Counted from the first letter of the stretch, positions 1-9,903 are shown. The stretch: 64,000 bases of DNA from Spiroplasma tabanidicola (GCF_009730595.1 NZ_CP046276.1:372001-436000); one strand, 5' to 3'. The notes: generated by a model from the sequence alone, not told the origin. Translations and numbers: made by a program.

Positions 1-262
1 AGAAGAATTTATGGTTCAAGAAAATGAAAGTTATGAACCTTCTGGAGGTTCAAGACAAAAAGACCCATTATTTGAAGAAATAAAACAATATGTTATAAGA
101 GAACAAAAAGCATCAACCAGTTTAATTCAAAGAAAATTTTCAATCGGTTATGGAAGAGCTGCAAGAATAATTGATGAACTTGAAGAAAATGGTGTAATAG
201 GACCAGCAAAAAACAACTCAAAACCAAGGGATGTTTATATTAAAAATGGAGACTTTTATTAA
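1..262 (+). CDS. ftsK: DNA translocase FtsK/SpoIIIE, C-terminal fragment
   Basis: This is the 3' end of a gene entering from the left edge; the open frame runs from base 2. The visible residues form the gamma domain of FtsK/SpoIIIE, a winged helix that reads the orienting DNA motifs. The motifs QRKFSIGYGRAARIIDELE and ENGVIGPA are typical of that domain. The motor and membrane domains lie outside the window. The protein pumps chromosomal DNA toward the terminus region at division. The gene ends in a strong bidirectional terminator shared with the convergent gene on the minus strand. Confidence 0.9.
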   Translation, partial: EEFMVQENESYEPSGGSRQKDPLFEEIKQYVIREQKASTSLIQRKFSIGYGRAARIIDELEENGVIGPAKNNSKPRDVYIKNGDFY

Positions 263-298
263 AAACAAAAAAAGGATATTATCCTTTTTTTGTTTTAT
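261..298. terminator. Bidirectional intrinsic terminator
   Basis: AAAGGATATTATCCTTT palindrome with an A-run on the left and a T-run on the right. It lies between the convergent ftsK and the minus-strand gene at 295-909 and overlaps the stop of the latter. Confidence 0.85.
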
Positions 299-909
299 GT
301 ATAATTTAATTCAATATCACTAGATAAAAAATATGGATTATTAAATCTATCGCTTAAACTTATAATTGCACTTTTATTTGATTTATCAATATTTTTTACT
401 ATTAAACCTTTATTATATTCTTCAATATTATTAGCTTTTAATAAATGACTAATAATTTTTCCTTCTCCTGGATGAATTGCTCCAAACTTTAAGTTATTTA
501 AAGTTGTTATATTAATTAAGTTATTTAAATCCAATTTTAAAAAAGTCTTTACAGTTGCACTACCACTTAATGAAACTTGCTCCAAACTATTTTCTTTTCC
601 TTCTTTAACAGTTACTTTAATTGATTTTATTTGTTCTTGATTATCAATATGTAGTTTTGTTGCTTCGTAATCTGAAAAAAACTCAAAGTTTACAATATCA
701 AATAAGTATTCAACATCTATATCAGTTTTAACAAATTTATTAACTCGATTAATAACATTTTGAGCATAATCTTTTAAGTTTAAAATTGTTAATTCTTGAC
801 TGATAATTTCACTTGCGCTTAATGCAATATATCCTTTTAAAACAGCTTTGTTAAAAAGCTTGTATGCTCCTTTTTTATCAACAAAATCTTCTATTCCTTT
901 TATATCCAT
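295..909 (-). CDS. Uncharacterised soluble protein, 204 aa
   Basis: I do not recognise this protein. The start is placed at 909 because an AAGGAGAAAG ribosome binding site sits just upstream; an in-frame ATG at 942 lies before that site and is less likely. There is no signal peptide and no membrane segment. The N-terminal half looks helical (MDIKGIEDFVDKKGAYKLFN...), and the C-terminal half is richer in beta-type residues. It faces ftsK and is transcribed away from uvrC, so it is probably a single-gene unit. Confidence 0.6.
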   Translation of the reverse strand: MDIKGIEDFVDKKGAYKLFNKAVLKGYIALSASEIISQELTILNLKDYAQNVINRVNKFVKTDIDVEYLFDIVNFEFFSDYEATKLHIDNQEQIKSIKVTVKEGKENSLEQVSLSGSATVKTFLKLDLNNLINITTLNNLKFGAIHPGEGKIISHLLKANNIEEYNKGLIVKNIDKSNKSAIISLSDRFNNPYFLSSDIELNYT

Positions 910-996
910 ATCTTTCTCCTTAAATTTAAAAATATTATACATATTATTTAAACAATTAACTTTTTTTATAAAATATTTAGCATTCTTAAAAAATAC

Positions 997-1002
997 TATA
1001 AT
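997..1002 (+). promoter_or_regulatory. Probable -10 box for uvrC
   Basis: Perfect TATAAT, 22 bases upstream of the uvrC start codon. No convincing -35 hexamer is visible at the usual spacing. Confidence 0.5.
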
Positions 1003-1023
1003 ATTTTTATGAGGTGAAATGTT

Positions 1024-2793
1024 ATGAGTGTAGAAAATCAGTTAAAAACTTTACCTGAAAAACCTGGATGTTATATGTATTTTAATAAAGATAATAAAGT
1101 TATCTATGTTGGTAAAGCAAAAAACTTAAAAAAAAGAGTAAGTTCATATTTCACAAAAGCTCATGATGTTAAAACAACTAAGTTAGTTAGAGATATTGTA
1201 AAATTAGAAACAATTATTACTTTAAACGAAAAAGAATCGCTTTTATTAGAACAAAATTTGATTAAAAAATATAAACCAAGATACAATATTGTTTTAAATG
1301 ATGATAAAAATTATCCCTATATTGCAATTACTAATGAAAAAGATCCTGAATATATTTATGTAAGAAATTACAATGCAAAAAATAAAAAATCTTTTGGTCC
1401 TTTTCCTGATGGAAGTAGTGCTAGAAAAATTTTAAGAACAATTGAAAGAATTTATCCTTTAAGAAGATGTAAAGGAAATTTAGGTCATCCTTGTACTTAT
1501 TATTATATTCAACAATGTAGTGGTGCATGTTTTAAAGAAGTTGAACAAACTTATTATGAAAATCAAATTAAAAAAATTGAAAATTTCTTTTTAGGAGTTT
1601 CAGATGATGTTCAAAATATTTTAGAGTCTAAAATGTTACAAGCTGCAAAAAATTTGCAATTTGAAGAAGCGCAAAGAATCAAAGAGATAATCGAACATCT
1701 TAAATTTACAACAGAAAAACAAGATGTTGATTTAAATGATAATATTAATCGTGATATTTTTAACTATTATGAATTTGAAAACTATATTTGCTTTACAGTT
1801 TTATTTTATAGAAGTGGAAAACTATCTTTAAAAAATAATGAAGTTATTAAAAATGAAGGTCAAGATATTAATGATTTATTTAAAAGTTATATTTTACAAA
1901 TATATACAAAAAATTTAGTACCTGACTTTATAGGTATTCCTATTGAAATTAATGTTGAAGATTTAAAATTATATTTAGAAAAAAATATAATAAATGAAAA
2001 TGATTTAAATACAAATAGGTTATTAAACTTAGCAAAAGAAAATGCTAAAGAATTTTTATTTCAAAAATTACACTATGCAAATAATAATAACATTACAAAA
2101 GAAGATATTTTAAAACAACTTCAAGTATTATTAAAGTTAGACAGTTTTCCTTATCATATTGAAATGTATGATGTTGCAAATATGTTAGATGAATATGTAA
2201 CTGGTGCAATGGTTGTTTTTAAAAATGGTATTGTAAGTAAAAATGATTTTAGAAAATATAATATTGAAATAAATGAAAAGGGTGATTATCATAGAATAAA
2301 AGAAATGATATATCGAAGATACAGTAAAGATGCTGATTTTCCAGAAAAGTGAGCTGACTTGCTAATAATGGATGGAGGAATCATTCAAGTTCATGCTGCA
2401 AAAGAAGCTTTAAAAAGTTTAAATATAAATATACCAATAATGGGTTTAGTAAAAAATGATAATCATAAAACTGAAAGTATATTAGATTTAGAAGAACGGA
2501 AAATTGAAATTGATAAAAAAAGTGATTTGTTTAAGTTATTAGAAAATTTTCAATTAAGAGTACATAACTATGCAATTAGCGGATTTAGAAAAAGACAACA
2601 AAAAGGAATTTTAAAAGAAGATTATATTTCTAAAGTTAAAGGTTTGGGAGATATAAAAATCAAAAAACTTTATGAAAATTTTAAATCAATAAGCTCAATG
2701 CAAACCTTATCAGTAGATCAATTAAATGAAGTTATTAAAAACAAAAAAATCGCAGAGATTTTATTTGAGCATTTAAAAAATTATAAAAGGTAA
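1024..2793 (+). CDS. uvrC: Excinuclease ABC subunit C
   Basis: 589 aa, the nuclease of nucleotide excision repair that makes the two cuts around a UvrB-bound lesion. The N-terminal GIY-YIG domain is clear (PGCYMYF...KVIYVGKAKNLKKRV, residues about 14-39). A UVR motif that contacts UvrB lies near residues 200-230, followed by the RNase H-like endonuclease half and C-terminal helix-hairpin-helix sequence (VKGLGDIKIKKLYENF). An in-frame TGA at 2350 falls in EKWADLLIMDGG and must be read as Trp, so the two apparent pieces are one gene. The ribosome binding site is GAGGTG. It appears to be transcribed alone. Confidence 0.95.
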
Positions 2794-2832
2794 TTTTAAA
2801 AAGAAGTATAATTGAAAATATAGAAAGAACGA

Positions 2833-4374
2833 ATGGGCATGAGTGAAACAAAAGAAGATTTAAAAAAAACAAAAAAAGAATTAGTTGTTGTTGAAAAACG
2901 CAAAGATTCTGAACATAAATTAGCAAAAATTAAAAAAACTAAATTTGAAATTGAGCCATTCGAAAAGATCAAAACTCCTTTTTATAAAATCTCAAATCCA
3001 AAAGAGATATTTGGAATGGCTATCCCAATTTTTATTCAACTTTTATTTACTATTCTAATTACTCAAATAAACTTGATAGCAATTAACAATTACATGGGTG
3101 GTGCTTATGCTGAAGGAACTTCGAAATCTGTTTTAGCATATAACACATTACAATTTGTTCCGAGTTTAATTGCTACTGGAACAATAATTGTATCCGGAAA
3201 TTTAATTGGACAAGGTAGAAAAGAAGAAGTTTCAAGAGTCATTGTTACAGGGTTATTGGTAAATCTTTCAATAATGCTACCAATTTTTGTTATTATCACA
3301 ATTTTAAGTGACACAATTGTGAGTTGAGTTGGAGCATCGTCTTCTCAACCGATAACCGATATAAATGGGCAACAAATTTTAGAACCAACTGAATTAACAT
3401 ATGCTTCTCATTATTATCGTTATACAAATATAAATTTAATAATGATGTCAATTTATCAAGTTTTTGTAGCTGGTCTTCAAGCTTTTAAAAAAAGTAAAGT
3501 TGTAACAATTGGAACAATGATTGCCAATGTTATTGATTTAAGTTTAATTTCTATTATTTTGTATGGTACAAATATTCCTCCAGTATACAGCTCATTAGTT
3601 TTACCAATAACTGGTTTATTTCAAATATTTTTTATGTTATTTATGTGCTTAAAATATATTGATTTTAAAGTTAATAAAAAACGTCAATTAAGTTGAAATT
3701 ATGCAAAAGAAACGTTAAAAACTGGTCTGCCAATTACCATTGAAATGGGAGTTTGAAATTTATGTAACTTTGGAACTTCAGTTGCGATTGGCCAATTGCA
3801 CATAGGAACTGGAAATGAGTGAATAATTTTACATAGAAATGCAAATAGTATTGGGCAATATTCATCTGCATTTATTCAAGCAATCGGAACAGTAACAGCA
3901 GTTTTTGTATCAAGAAAAATCGGAGAAAAAGATAAACAAGGTGCCTATGAAATTGCCTTAGAATGTTGAAAAGCAGCAATTTATGTAACCTTGATTTCAA
4001 ACATAATTATGATTGCTATTAGTTATCCTTTATTATTGCTTTTAAATTCTAAAGACACAGCAATTCCATGAGGAGTTTCTGTTCTAACAATTTTTTCGGT
4101 AAAAATATTATTTGATACTGTAAATATGACTTTATTACGTGCCTTATGAAGTGTTGGAGATTTATGATATCCAATTTTAGTATCGTTTGTAACCATGGGA
4201 ATTGGAATGGTTGCATTACCATTTATACTTGTTAAAGCATTAAATATAGTTGAAGGTCCAGGACTATTATGTGTATATTCAGCTGTTGTGGTTGATCCTT
4301 TCTTAAGATCGATAATTTATGTAAATCGATGACTAAAAGGAAAATGACAAAAATATATTCATATTGTAAAATAA
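2833..4374 (+). CDS. MATE family multidrug efflux protein
   Basis: 513 aa polytopic membrane protein. The first 60 or so residues are hydrophilic and Lys/Glu rich, an extension beyond the usual MATE core. About 12 hydrophobic segments follow, with MATE-like sequence (FGMAIPIFIQLLFT, then NYMGG, and GNLIGQGRKEEVSR after the third helix). MATE proteins expel cationic drugs and metabolites using a sodium or proton gradient; the substrate here is unknown. Several in-frame TGA codons are read as Trp. Either ATG (2833 or 2839) could be the start; upstream Shine-Dalgarno sequence is weak. It lies 40 nt after uvrC. Confidence 0.85.
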
Positions 4375-4380
4375 AAAAGG

Positions 4381-4386
4381 TATAAT
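4381..4386 (+). promoter_or_regulatory. Probable -10 box for greA
   Basis: Perfect TATAAT seven bases after the MATE stop codon and 28 bases before the greA start. Confidence 0.5.
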
Positions 4387-4413
4387 TAATTAGTTATAAA
4401 GGGGAATTTTATT

Positions 4414-4881
4414 ATGGATAAAGATATAATTTTAACCGAAGAAGGTCTTGAAGAAGTAAAACAAGAATTAAATAATTTAATAAATGTAGTTAGACCTGAA
4501 GTTATTGCTGAATTAGTTGAAGCAAGAGCGCAAGGGGACTTATCTGAAAATGCTGATTATGATGCAGCAAGAAATAGACAAGCTGAGGTAGAAGCAAGAA
4601 TTAAAGAACTTGAAACAATGATTTCAAGAGCAAAAATCATTTCAAGTGATGTAAAAACTTCTGAAGTAAAAATTGGAAATACAGTTTTGTTTAAAAATAT
4701 AAAAATTAATAAACAAATGGAAATTAAAATAGTTGGTGCAATAGAAGCTGATCCTTTTGAAGGGAAAATCTCAAACGAATCACCTTTAGCAAAAGCTATG
4801 TTGGGTAAAAAAGTGAAAGATATCATTGAAGTTAGAGAATTAAAAGAACCATATAAAATAGAAATTCTGACAATTAAGTAA
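4414..4881 (+). CDS. greA: Transcription elongation factor GreA
   Basis: 155 aa, full length for the family. The N-terminal coiled coil carries the acidic tip that enters the RNA polymerase secondary channel (GDLSENADYDAARNRQ, residues about 45-60). The C-terminal FKBP-like domain follows (SPLAKAMLGKKVKD). GreA stimulates RNA cleavage by backtracked polymerase and rescues stalled complexes. The ribosome binding site is AAAGGGG. It sits between a MATE transporter and a DUF3137-like gene with 19 nt to the latter, so co-transcription is possible. Confidence 0.95.
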   Translation: MDKDIILTEEGLEEVKQELNNLINVVRPEVIAELVEARAQGDLSENADYDAARNRQAEVEARIKELETMISRAKIISSDVKTSEVKIGNTVLFKNIKINKQMEIKIVGAIEADPFEGKISNESPLAKAMLGKKVKDIIEVRELKEPYKIEILTIK

Positions 4882-4900
4882 TATTTAAGAGGATAAAGAT

Positions 4901-5968
4901 ATGAACGCAAAAGAATTTTTAGATAAAAAAATCAATAATTTAGTAAACTCTCATCCTGACTTGAAACAAATTATTGCAAAACTAGCTAGGTTAAAAAGAA
5001 ATTGTAGATTATTCGGTACCTTTGCATTATTAGGGTTAATTTTAGGAATTGTTATTTTAATAGCATCAACAAATCATATTATACCTGGTGTAGAATATGG
5101 CTCACAAGCTATCATTATTTTATTTATAATTGGAGTTTTAGGAGTTGTAGCAGGATTAATTCTTTTGATATTTTGATATACTGCAAGAAAAAAAGTTCGA
5201 GTTGAACATTTTGATGAAAAAATAACAAATATTCTTTATGATGATCAACAAATTCAAAAAATTTATAGTGAATTTTATTATAAATTTGTAGATGATAAAG
5301 ATACTGATGATTTTGAAATAAAAATAGTAAAAAGAATCCCCGATATAACTTCTGAGTATGCAGATTATAGAAGTTTTGTTAAAAAAAGAATATTAGCTAT
5401 TAATAACAATACACAAAACTCTTTTAATTTTCTTTATAAAAATAAAAAAGTAACATTTTTTATAAAAACACCAAGAAAATTTATTGAAGTTTATTATACA
5501 ACTGATTCAAAAGGAAATACCGTTAGACATGAAAGAATTCATTATGTATCTAATGCAGCAGTACATATGGAAAATACAAAATATGATGAAACATATAATG
5601 GAGTAAGGGTTGTTCAAGAAAAAGATCCAGTTAAAGGATTATTTCAAACTGATTCTATAGAATTTAATAAAAGATTTTATATCAATGTAAAAGAAAATGA
5701 TATAAGAGGGCCAAAATTTTTAAGTCCTAGGTTAATTGAAAAATTATCATCACTTGATATAAAAAATATTTATTCAGTAGGTATTGAAGGTAATATTTAT
5801 GCAGACTGATTTTTGGTAAGCCAGAGTAATTTTAAACATGACGTGTGTTCATTTAGTACAGTTGATGTAAAAAATTTACCAACTTTTATCAAAAGTGTAA
5901 TTGATAAAATTGCTTCAGATTTTTACTTGTTCGAACATCTATTTGATTGTGTTAGAGCAGTTTATTAA
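4901..5968 (+). CDS. DUF3137-like membrane protein
   Basis: 355 aa. After a charged N-terminus of about 35 residues come two hydrophobic helices (about 37-56 and 66-91), then a large soluble domain. The pattern GPKFLSPRLIEKLS and the overall order resemble DUF3137 proteins, which in mollicutes are often found beside LemA genes. Two LemA genes follow directly here, which supports the assignment. Function is unknown; a role at the membrane together with LemA is an inference from gene order. An in-frame TGA at 5174 codes Trp. Confidence 0.6.
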
Positions 5969-6018
5969 AATTTTTAAATTAAAACTAAAATGATATAAAA
6001 TTATTTATAGAAAGTGTG

Positions 6019-6636
6019 ATGAATATGTTAACACCAAATATTGAAAATAATATTAATGCGGATGCAAATAAAAAACCAAGTAGAAGTGCCTTTGGAACAT
6101 TTTTTTGATATTTCTTATTTATTTTAATCATTCCAATTTTTATACATATTGGAAATATGAACTACTTAAGAAGAATGAATGTTAAGGTAAGTGAATCAGA
6201 ATCTGGAATTGATGTTCAACTTAAAAGAAGAAGAGATACATTATTGAAATTAATAGATGCTGTAAAAGGAAGTATTAAGTTTGAAAAAGAAACTTTATCA
6301 ACAATTGTTTCTATGAGATCTGGAGTTGGTATTGAAGGAATGATGAAAAATCAAAGAGCAATGGATTCTATCCAAAGAGGAATTAATATTCAAATGGAAA
6401 ACTATCCAAATTTAAAATCTACAGATAATATTAGAGAATTAATGGATGCAACAAGAGATATTGAAGAAGATATCTCTGCACAGAGAAGAATTTACAATCA
6501 AAATGTAAGTGAATTTAACCAAAGTATTGCGGTTTATCCAATGAACCAAGCCGCAGCTTCTTTAAAATATGTAAATAAATATTTCTTTGAAATCACTGAA
6601 GCTGAACGTGAAGATGTAGTTATTAACTTTGATTAA
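6019..6636 (+). CDS. LemA family protein (first copy)
   Basis: 205 aa. An N-terminal cytoplasmic stretch of about 25 residues is followed by one transmembrane helix (about 27-45), then a helical LemA domain (DVQLKRRRDTLLKLIDAVKG, and later QMENYPNLKSTDNIRELMD). LemA proteins are membrane-anchored helical proteins of unclear function. The ORF extends upstream of the internal ATG at 6157 once TGA is read as Trp, and GAAAGTG precedes the 6019 start. It is close in sequence and layout to the next gene, so the two are tandem duplicates. Confidence 0.85.
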
Positions 6637-6660
6637 AAAAGTTAATAACTTTTTTTATTT
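6635..6660 (+). terminator. Intrinsic terminator after first lemA
   Basis: AAAGTTAATAACTTT palindrome followed by a T-rich tract, starting at the lemA stop codon. Confidence 0.7.
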
Positions 6661-6696
6661 TTATTTATAATATTAAATATAGAGAGAAGGATAATA

Positions 6697-7311
6697 ATGC
6701 AAGTCGCACCAGGTCAAGAATTAAATAACATTAACAACAATGCAAATCAACCTGTAAAAGCAAGTTTTTTGGGTATTTTATTTTGATTATTTTTATTTTT
6801 ATTAATTATTCCAATTTTTGTGCATATTGGCATTAACAATAGAATTAAACGTTTAAAAGTAAAAATTAATCAAGGAGAATCTGATATTGATGTTCAACTT
6901 AAATTGAGAAAAGATTTACTATTGAAATTAATCGATTCTGTAAAAGGGAGCATTAAGTTTGAAAAAGAATTGTTATCAACACTTACATCAATGAGAACGG
7001 GTTCAGGTTTGGAAAATAGTGCAAAAAATTCAAAAATTTTAGATAAAATTGGTAAAGAAATAAATTTGCAAATGGAAAACTACCCAGACTTAAAATCAAC
7101 AAGTGCAATTAGAGATTTGATGAATTCAACAAGCGAAGTTGAAGAAACAATCTCATATGCAAGAAGAAATTATAATGATGCAGTTAGTACTTATAATCAA
7201 GTTGTTTCAACTTATCCATCAAATGTAGTTGCTAAATTTTCAAGATGTAAATATAGATCATTTTTTGAAGTAGCAGATTGAGATAGAGATGATGTTGAAT
7301 TAAAATTTTAA
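6697..7311 (+). CDS. LemA family protein (second copy)
   Basis: 204 aa, a tandem paralogue of the preceding gene. It has the same arrangement: short N-terminus, one membrane helix (about 27-45), then the LemA helical domain (DVQLKLRKDLLLKLIDSVKG, QMENYPDLKSTSAIRDLM). The start at 6697 has an AGAGAGAAGG ribosome binding site. In-frame TGA at 6784 and 7279 codes Trp. A terminator separates it from copy one, so the two may be expressed independently. The gene ends 17 nt before rsmI, which uses a TTG start and may be co-transcribed. Confidence 0.85.
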
Positions 7312-7328
7312 TTTAAAAGGAGATTATT

Positions 7329-8204
7329 TTGGTAGTACAAAAAACTTTTAAAGACAAAAAACCAATCATTTATCTAGTTGGAACTCCAATTGGAAACATA
7401 AATGATTTTTCTTTTCGAGCAATAAATATTTTAAAAGAAGTTAATAAAATATATTGCGAAGATACAAGAACAAGTAAAACGCTTTTAGATAATTATAAAA
7501 TTAAAAATAACTTGATTGCACTTCATAAATTTAATGAAAACTTTAAAACAGATAACATAAAAAATGATATAGAAAATAATTTAAATATAGCAATTATTAG
7601 TGACGCTGGTGTGCCTGGGATTTCAGATCCGGGATTAAAAATATTAAATAATCTTTCTCAAGAAATTTTGAATTTTTCAATCTCAGCAGTTAATTGTGGT
7701 CCTGCATATATTCACGCATTAGTTATATCAGGTTTTGATTTTGTAAAAAACTGTTTTTTAGGATTTTTGTCAAAAAAACCTGACCAAATAAGCGAGCAAG
7801 TATTAAACATTGTAAAAAGTGATAAAGATATTGTAATTTCTTTTTATGAATCAGTTCATCGTATTGTAAATACGATGAATGTATTTTTTAATATTTTAAA
7901 TCATAATGTTGAAGTTACAATTTGTAGAGAATTAACTAAAGTTAACGAAGAAATAATAAGAGGTTCTTTAAAAGAAGTTTGAAACTATGTTAATAGTGAT
8001 GATTTTGTTAAAAAAGGAGAATTTGTTGTTGTTTTAAATAAAGGCGCAGTTAAAAAAGAAAAAAAAATTATTTTAGATGATTTAATAGAAGAAGTTGATA
8101 TTTTGATTGATAATGGATTAGCTAAAAAAGATGCTATAAAAGAAGTTGCTAAAAAATTTGGTATTAATAAAAATAGTTTATATAATGAATTTCACAAAAA
8201 GTAG
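7329..8204 (+). CDS. rsmI: 16S rRNA (cytidine1402-2'-O)-methyltransferase RsmI
   Basis: 291 aa, tetrapyrrole-methylase fold enzyme that 2'-O-methylates C1402 in the ribosomal decoding site. Family motifs are clear: LVGTPIGNINDFSFRA at the N-terminus, EDTRTSKTLL, and SDAGVPGISDPG. The start is TTG at 7329, placed by the AAAAGGAGATT site seven bases upstream. A TGA at 7980 is Trp; the frame continues to 8204 through a Lys-rich C-terminal segment. Confidence 0.92.
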
Positions 8205-8260
8205 AATATTTGTGATTTTTTTTTGTTTTTTTGTCGATATATTATATGAAAGGAGAATTT

Positions 8261-8587
8261 ATGAGAGAATTAACCAATCAAGAAAAACACGATGTAATAG
8301 GAGGAGCAGGTATTACTGGCGCTCTATTTTCAGGAATTGCAAGCATATTCAAAAGCATAGGATCATTTTTTACAGACACAATCAATACTGGTGTAACAGC
8401 AGGTTTAGCTTATAAATATGCAGGAAGTGCTGATGAGTTTGAATATAAAAACGGAAGTAGTTCATTTAAATTTAGTAAAAAAGCTTCAATTAGTGCTAAA
8501 AATGATTTAGATAAAAAAGCATTAGACATTGAAGCGAAGACAGCAGAATCATTCATTCCAGTTGCCCCAGTTATTTCTTTTAATTAA
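8261..8587 (+). CDS. Small protein with double-glycine leader, bacteriocin-like
   Basis: 108 aa. The ATG at 8261 follows a strong AAAGGAGA site. The N-terminus MRELTNQEKHDVIGGAG matches the leader pattern of peptides exported by C39-peptidase ABC transporters (hydrophobic residues at -12, -7 and -4, ending Gly-Gly). The presumed mature part begins with a Gly/Ala/Phe/Ile-rich amphipathic or hydrophobic stretch of about 35 residues, then a Lys/Ser/Asp-rich tail. It stands alone between rsmI and the L21 leader with its own terminator. No C39 peptidase or immunity gene is next to it. The function is inferred from the leader only; it could also be a secreted effector or a surface protein. Confidence 0.55.
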   Translation: MRELTNQEKHDVIGGAGITGALFSGIASIFKSIGSFFTDTINTGVTAGLAYKYAGSADEFEYKNGSSSFKFSKKASISAKNDLDKKALDIEAKTAESFIPVAPVISFN

Positions 8588-8594
8588 TTTTTTT

Positions 8595-8620
8595 AAATGG
8601 TCGTTTTGACCATTTTTTTT
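8595..8620 (+). terminator. Intrinsic terminator after the double-glycine gene
   Basis: AAATGGTC / GACCATTT stem with a TTTT-containing loop followed by eight T. Confidence 0.85.
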
Positions 8621-8674
8621 ATAAAAAAATGAATATTTTTAAATATTCAATCTAAAAATAGTATAAAATAATTT

Positions 8675-8758
8675 AGGTTGCTAGTTTCAACCGCTCTTTT
8701 GTATGTAAATAAGTAGTATTTAGCTCACATACAAGGCGAGTCTAGACTGGAGGAATAT
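8675..8758 (+). promoter_or_regulatory. L21-type ribosomal protein leader
   Basis: The leader holds two hairpins: GGTTG/CAACC (8676-8692) and a longer GTATGT/ACATAC stem (8701-8732), then GGCGAG and a GGAGG ribosome binding site. Its position before rplU and its hairpin arrangement match the L21 leader RNAs known in Firmicutes, which are thought to let ribosomal protein control its own operon. A TATAAAAT box at 8662-8669 is a plausible -10. Confidence 0.65.
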
Positions 8759-8760
8759 AT

Positions 8761-9294
8761 ATGTTCGCAATTATTAAAACGGGAGGAAAACAATTAACTG
8801 TAAAACCTGGTGATGAAATTTTTGTTGAAAAATTAGTAGTAGAAGAGGGTAAAACAGTTATTTTTGACCAAGTTTTAGCAACTGATACAAAAATTGGTAC
8901 ACCACTTGTAAGTGGTGCAATCGTAACTGGAACTGTTATTAAACAAGGAAAAGGTAGAAAACTACGTGTAGTTAGATACCATCCTAAAAAAAATGTTAAT
9001 AAAGTTTATGGTCACAGACAACCTTATACTAAAGTGAAAATTGATGCAATTTCATTAGATGGAAGTGTACCAAAACAAGTAGCAGCACCAAAAGAACCAG
9101 AAGTTAAAAAAGTTGATACTCCAGTAGCAAGTAATGATGCAGCACCAAAACCTGCAGCACCAAAACCTACTGCTCCTAAAAAACCTGCAGCACCTAAACC
9201 GGCAGCGACAAAAAAACCTACTGCTCCAAAAGATGCTGCTTCTAAACCAGCTGCTCCTAAAAAACCAGCAGCACCAAAACCAGAGGAAAAATAA
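8761..9294 (+). CDS. rplU: 50S ribosomal protein L21 with Ala/Pro/Lys-rich tail
   Basis: 177 aa. Residues 1-100 are ordinary L21 (MFAIIKTGGKQLTVKPGD, RKLRVVRYHPKKNVNKVYGHRQPYTKV). Bacterial L21 normally ends near there. Here about 75 extra residues follow, made of repeated AAPKP, APKKP and TAPK units, low in complexity and strongly basic. The gene heads the rplU-prp-rpmA operon; its stop overlaps the prp start in TAATG. The tail is unusual and may contact RNA or partner proteins, which is speculation. Confidence 0.95.
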   Translation: MFAIIKTGGKQLTVKPGDEIFVEKLVVEEGKTVIFDQVLATDTKIGTPLVSGAIVTGTVIKQGKGRKLRVVRYHPKKNVNKVYGHRQPYTKVKIDAISLDGSVPKQVAAPKEPEVKKVDTPVASNDAAPKPAAPKPTAPKKPAAPKPAATKKPTAPKDAASKPAAPKKPAAPKPEEK

Positions 9295-9605
9295 TGGTTT
9301 TAGCAAGGTTTAACTTTAAAAATGAGAATATTAAGAAAGTTACAGTTTCAGGACATGCTGAAGCAGATAATTATGGAAATGATTTAGTTTGTGCTGGAAT
9401 TACCGCTATTATTTCAGGAACCTTAAATGGACTAGATCAATTGTATAAAAAAGATGTTGAACTAATAGTTCTTGAAAATGAAATAGTTATTATAGTAAAA
9501 AAAGATTCAAAAGATCTTCAAAAAATACTAATATTTTTATTAATTCAATTACAAACTATAGAAATTCAATATCCAAAAAATTTTAAAATAGAGGAGGTGC
9601 TTTAA
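9294..9605 (+). CDS. prp: Ribosomal-processing cysteine protease Prp
   Basis: 103 aa, YsxB/Prp family. The conserved His and Cys are visible in SGHAEAD (residues about 18-24) and [10 protein letters not shown] (about 28-38). In Firmicutes with an extended L27, Prp removes the N-terminal peptide before L27 enters the ribosome. The gene lies between rplU and rpmA, overlapping the former by one base and ending two bases before the latter. Confidence 0.93.
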   Translation: MVLARFNFKNENIKKVTVSGHAEADNYGNDLVCAGITAIISGTLNGLDQLYKKDVELIVLENEIVIIVKKDSKDLQKILIFLLIQLQTIEIQYPKNFKIEEVL

Positions 9606-9606
9606 T

Positions 9607-9897
9607 ATGTGTTTTTTATTAGGATTACAATATTTTGCTTCTAAAAAAGGAGTTGGGTCAACTAAAAATGGTAGAGACTCAGAATCAAAACGTTTAGGAG
9701 CAAAAAAAGCAGATGGACAATTTGCAAATGCTGGTTCAATAATATTTAGACAAAGAGGAACTAAAATTCATGCTGGTACAAACGTTGGGCGTGGTGGAGA
9801 TGATACATTATTTGCATTAGTTTCAGGAATTGTTAAATATGAAAGATTTGGTAAAAATAGAACTAGAGCAATAGTTGTACCTCAACAACAAAAATAA
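9607..9897 (+). CDS. rpmA: 50S ribosomal protein L27 with cleavable N-terminal extension
   Basis: 96 aa. The protein begins [11 protein letters not shown] and then the mature L27 start [14 protein letters not shown]. The LQYFA/SKKG junction is the known Prp cleavage motif, so the first 11 residues should be removed by the neighbouring protease. The rest is canonical L27 ([30 protein letters not shown]). The ribosome binding site GAGGAGG lies inside the end of prp, indicating translational coupling. L27's N-terminus reaches the peptidyl-transferase centre. Confidence 0.96.
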   Translation: MCFLLGLQYFASKKGVGSTKNGRDSESKRLGAKKADGQFANAGSIIFRQRGTKIHAGTNVGRGGDDTLFALVSGIVKYERFGKNRTRAIVVPQQQK

Positions 9898-9903
9898 TAC
9901 TTC

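Noticed and set aside
2340-2365. Apparent frameshift or split of uvrC
   Set aside because: The break is a TGA that reads Trp in this genetic code; the frame continues intact to 2793. The same applies to dozens of other apparent breaks.
8146-8415. Plus-strand ORF of 89 aa overlapping the rsmI end and the double-glycine gene
   Set aside because: It is out of frame with both real genes and has no ribosome site.
9055-9306. Minus-strand ORF rich in Trp, Phe and Arg
   Set aside because: It is the mirror of the Ala/Pro/Lys repeats in the L21 tail.
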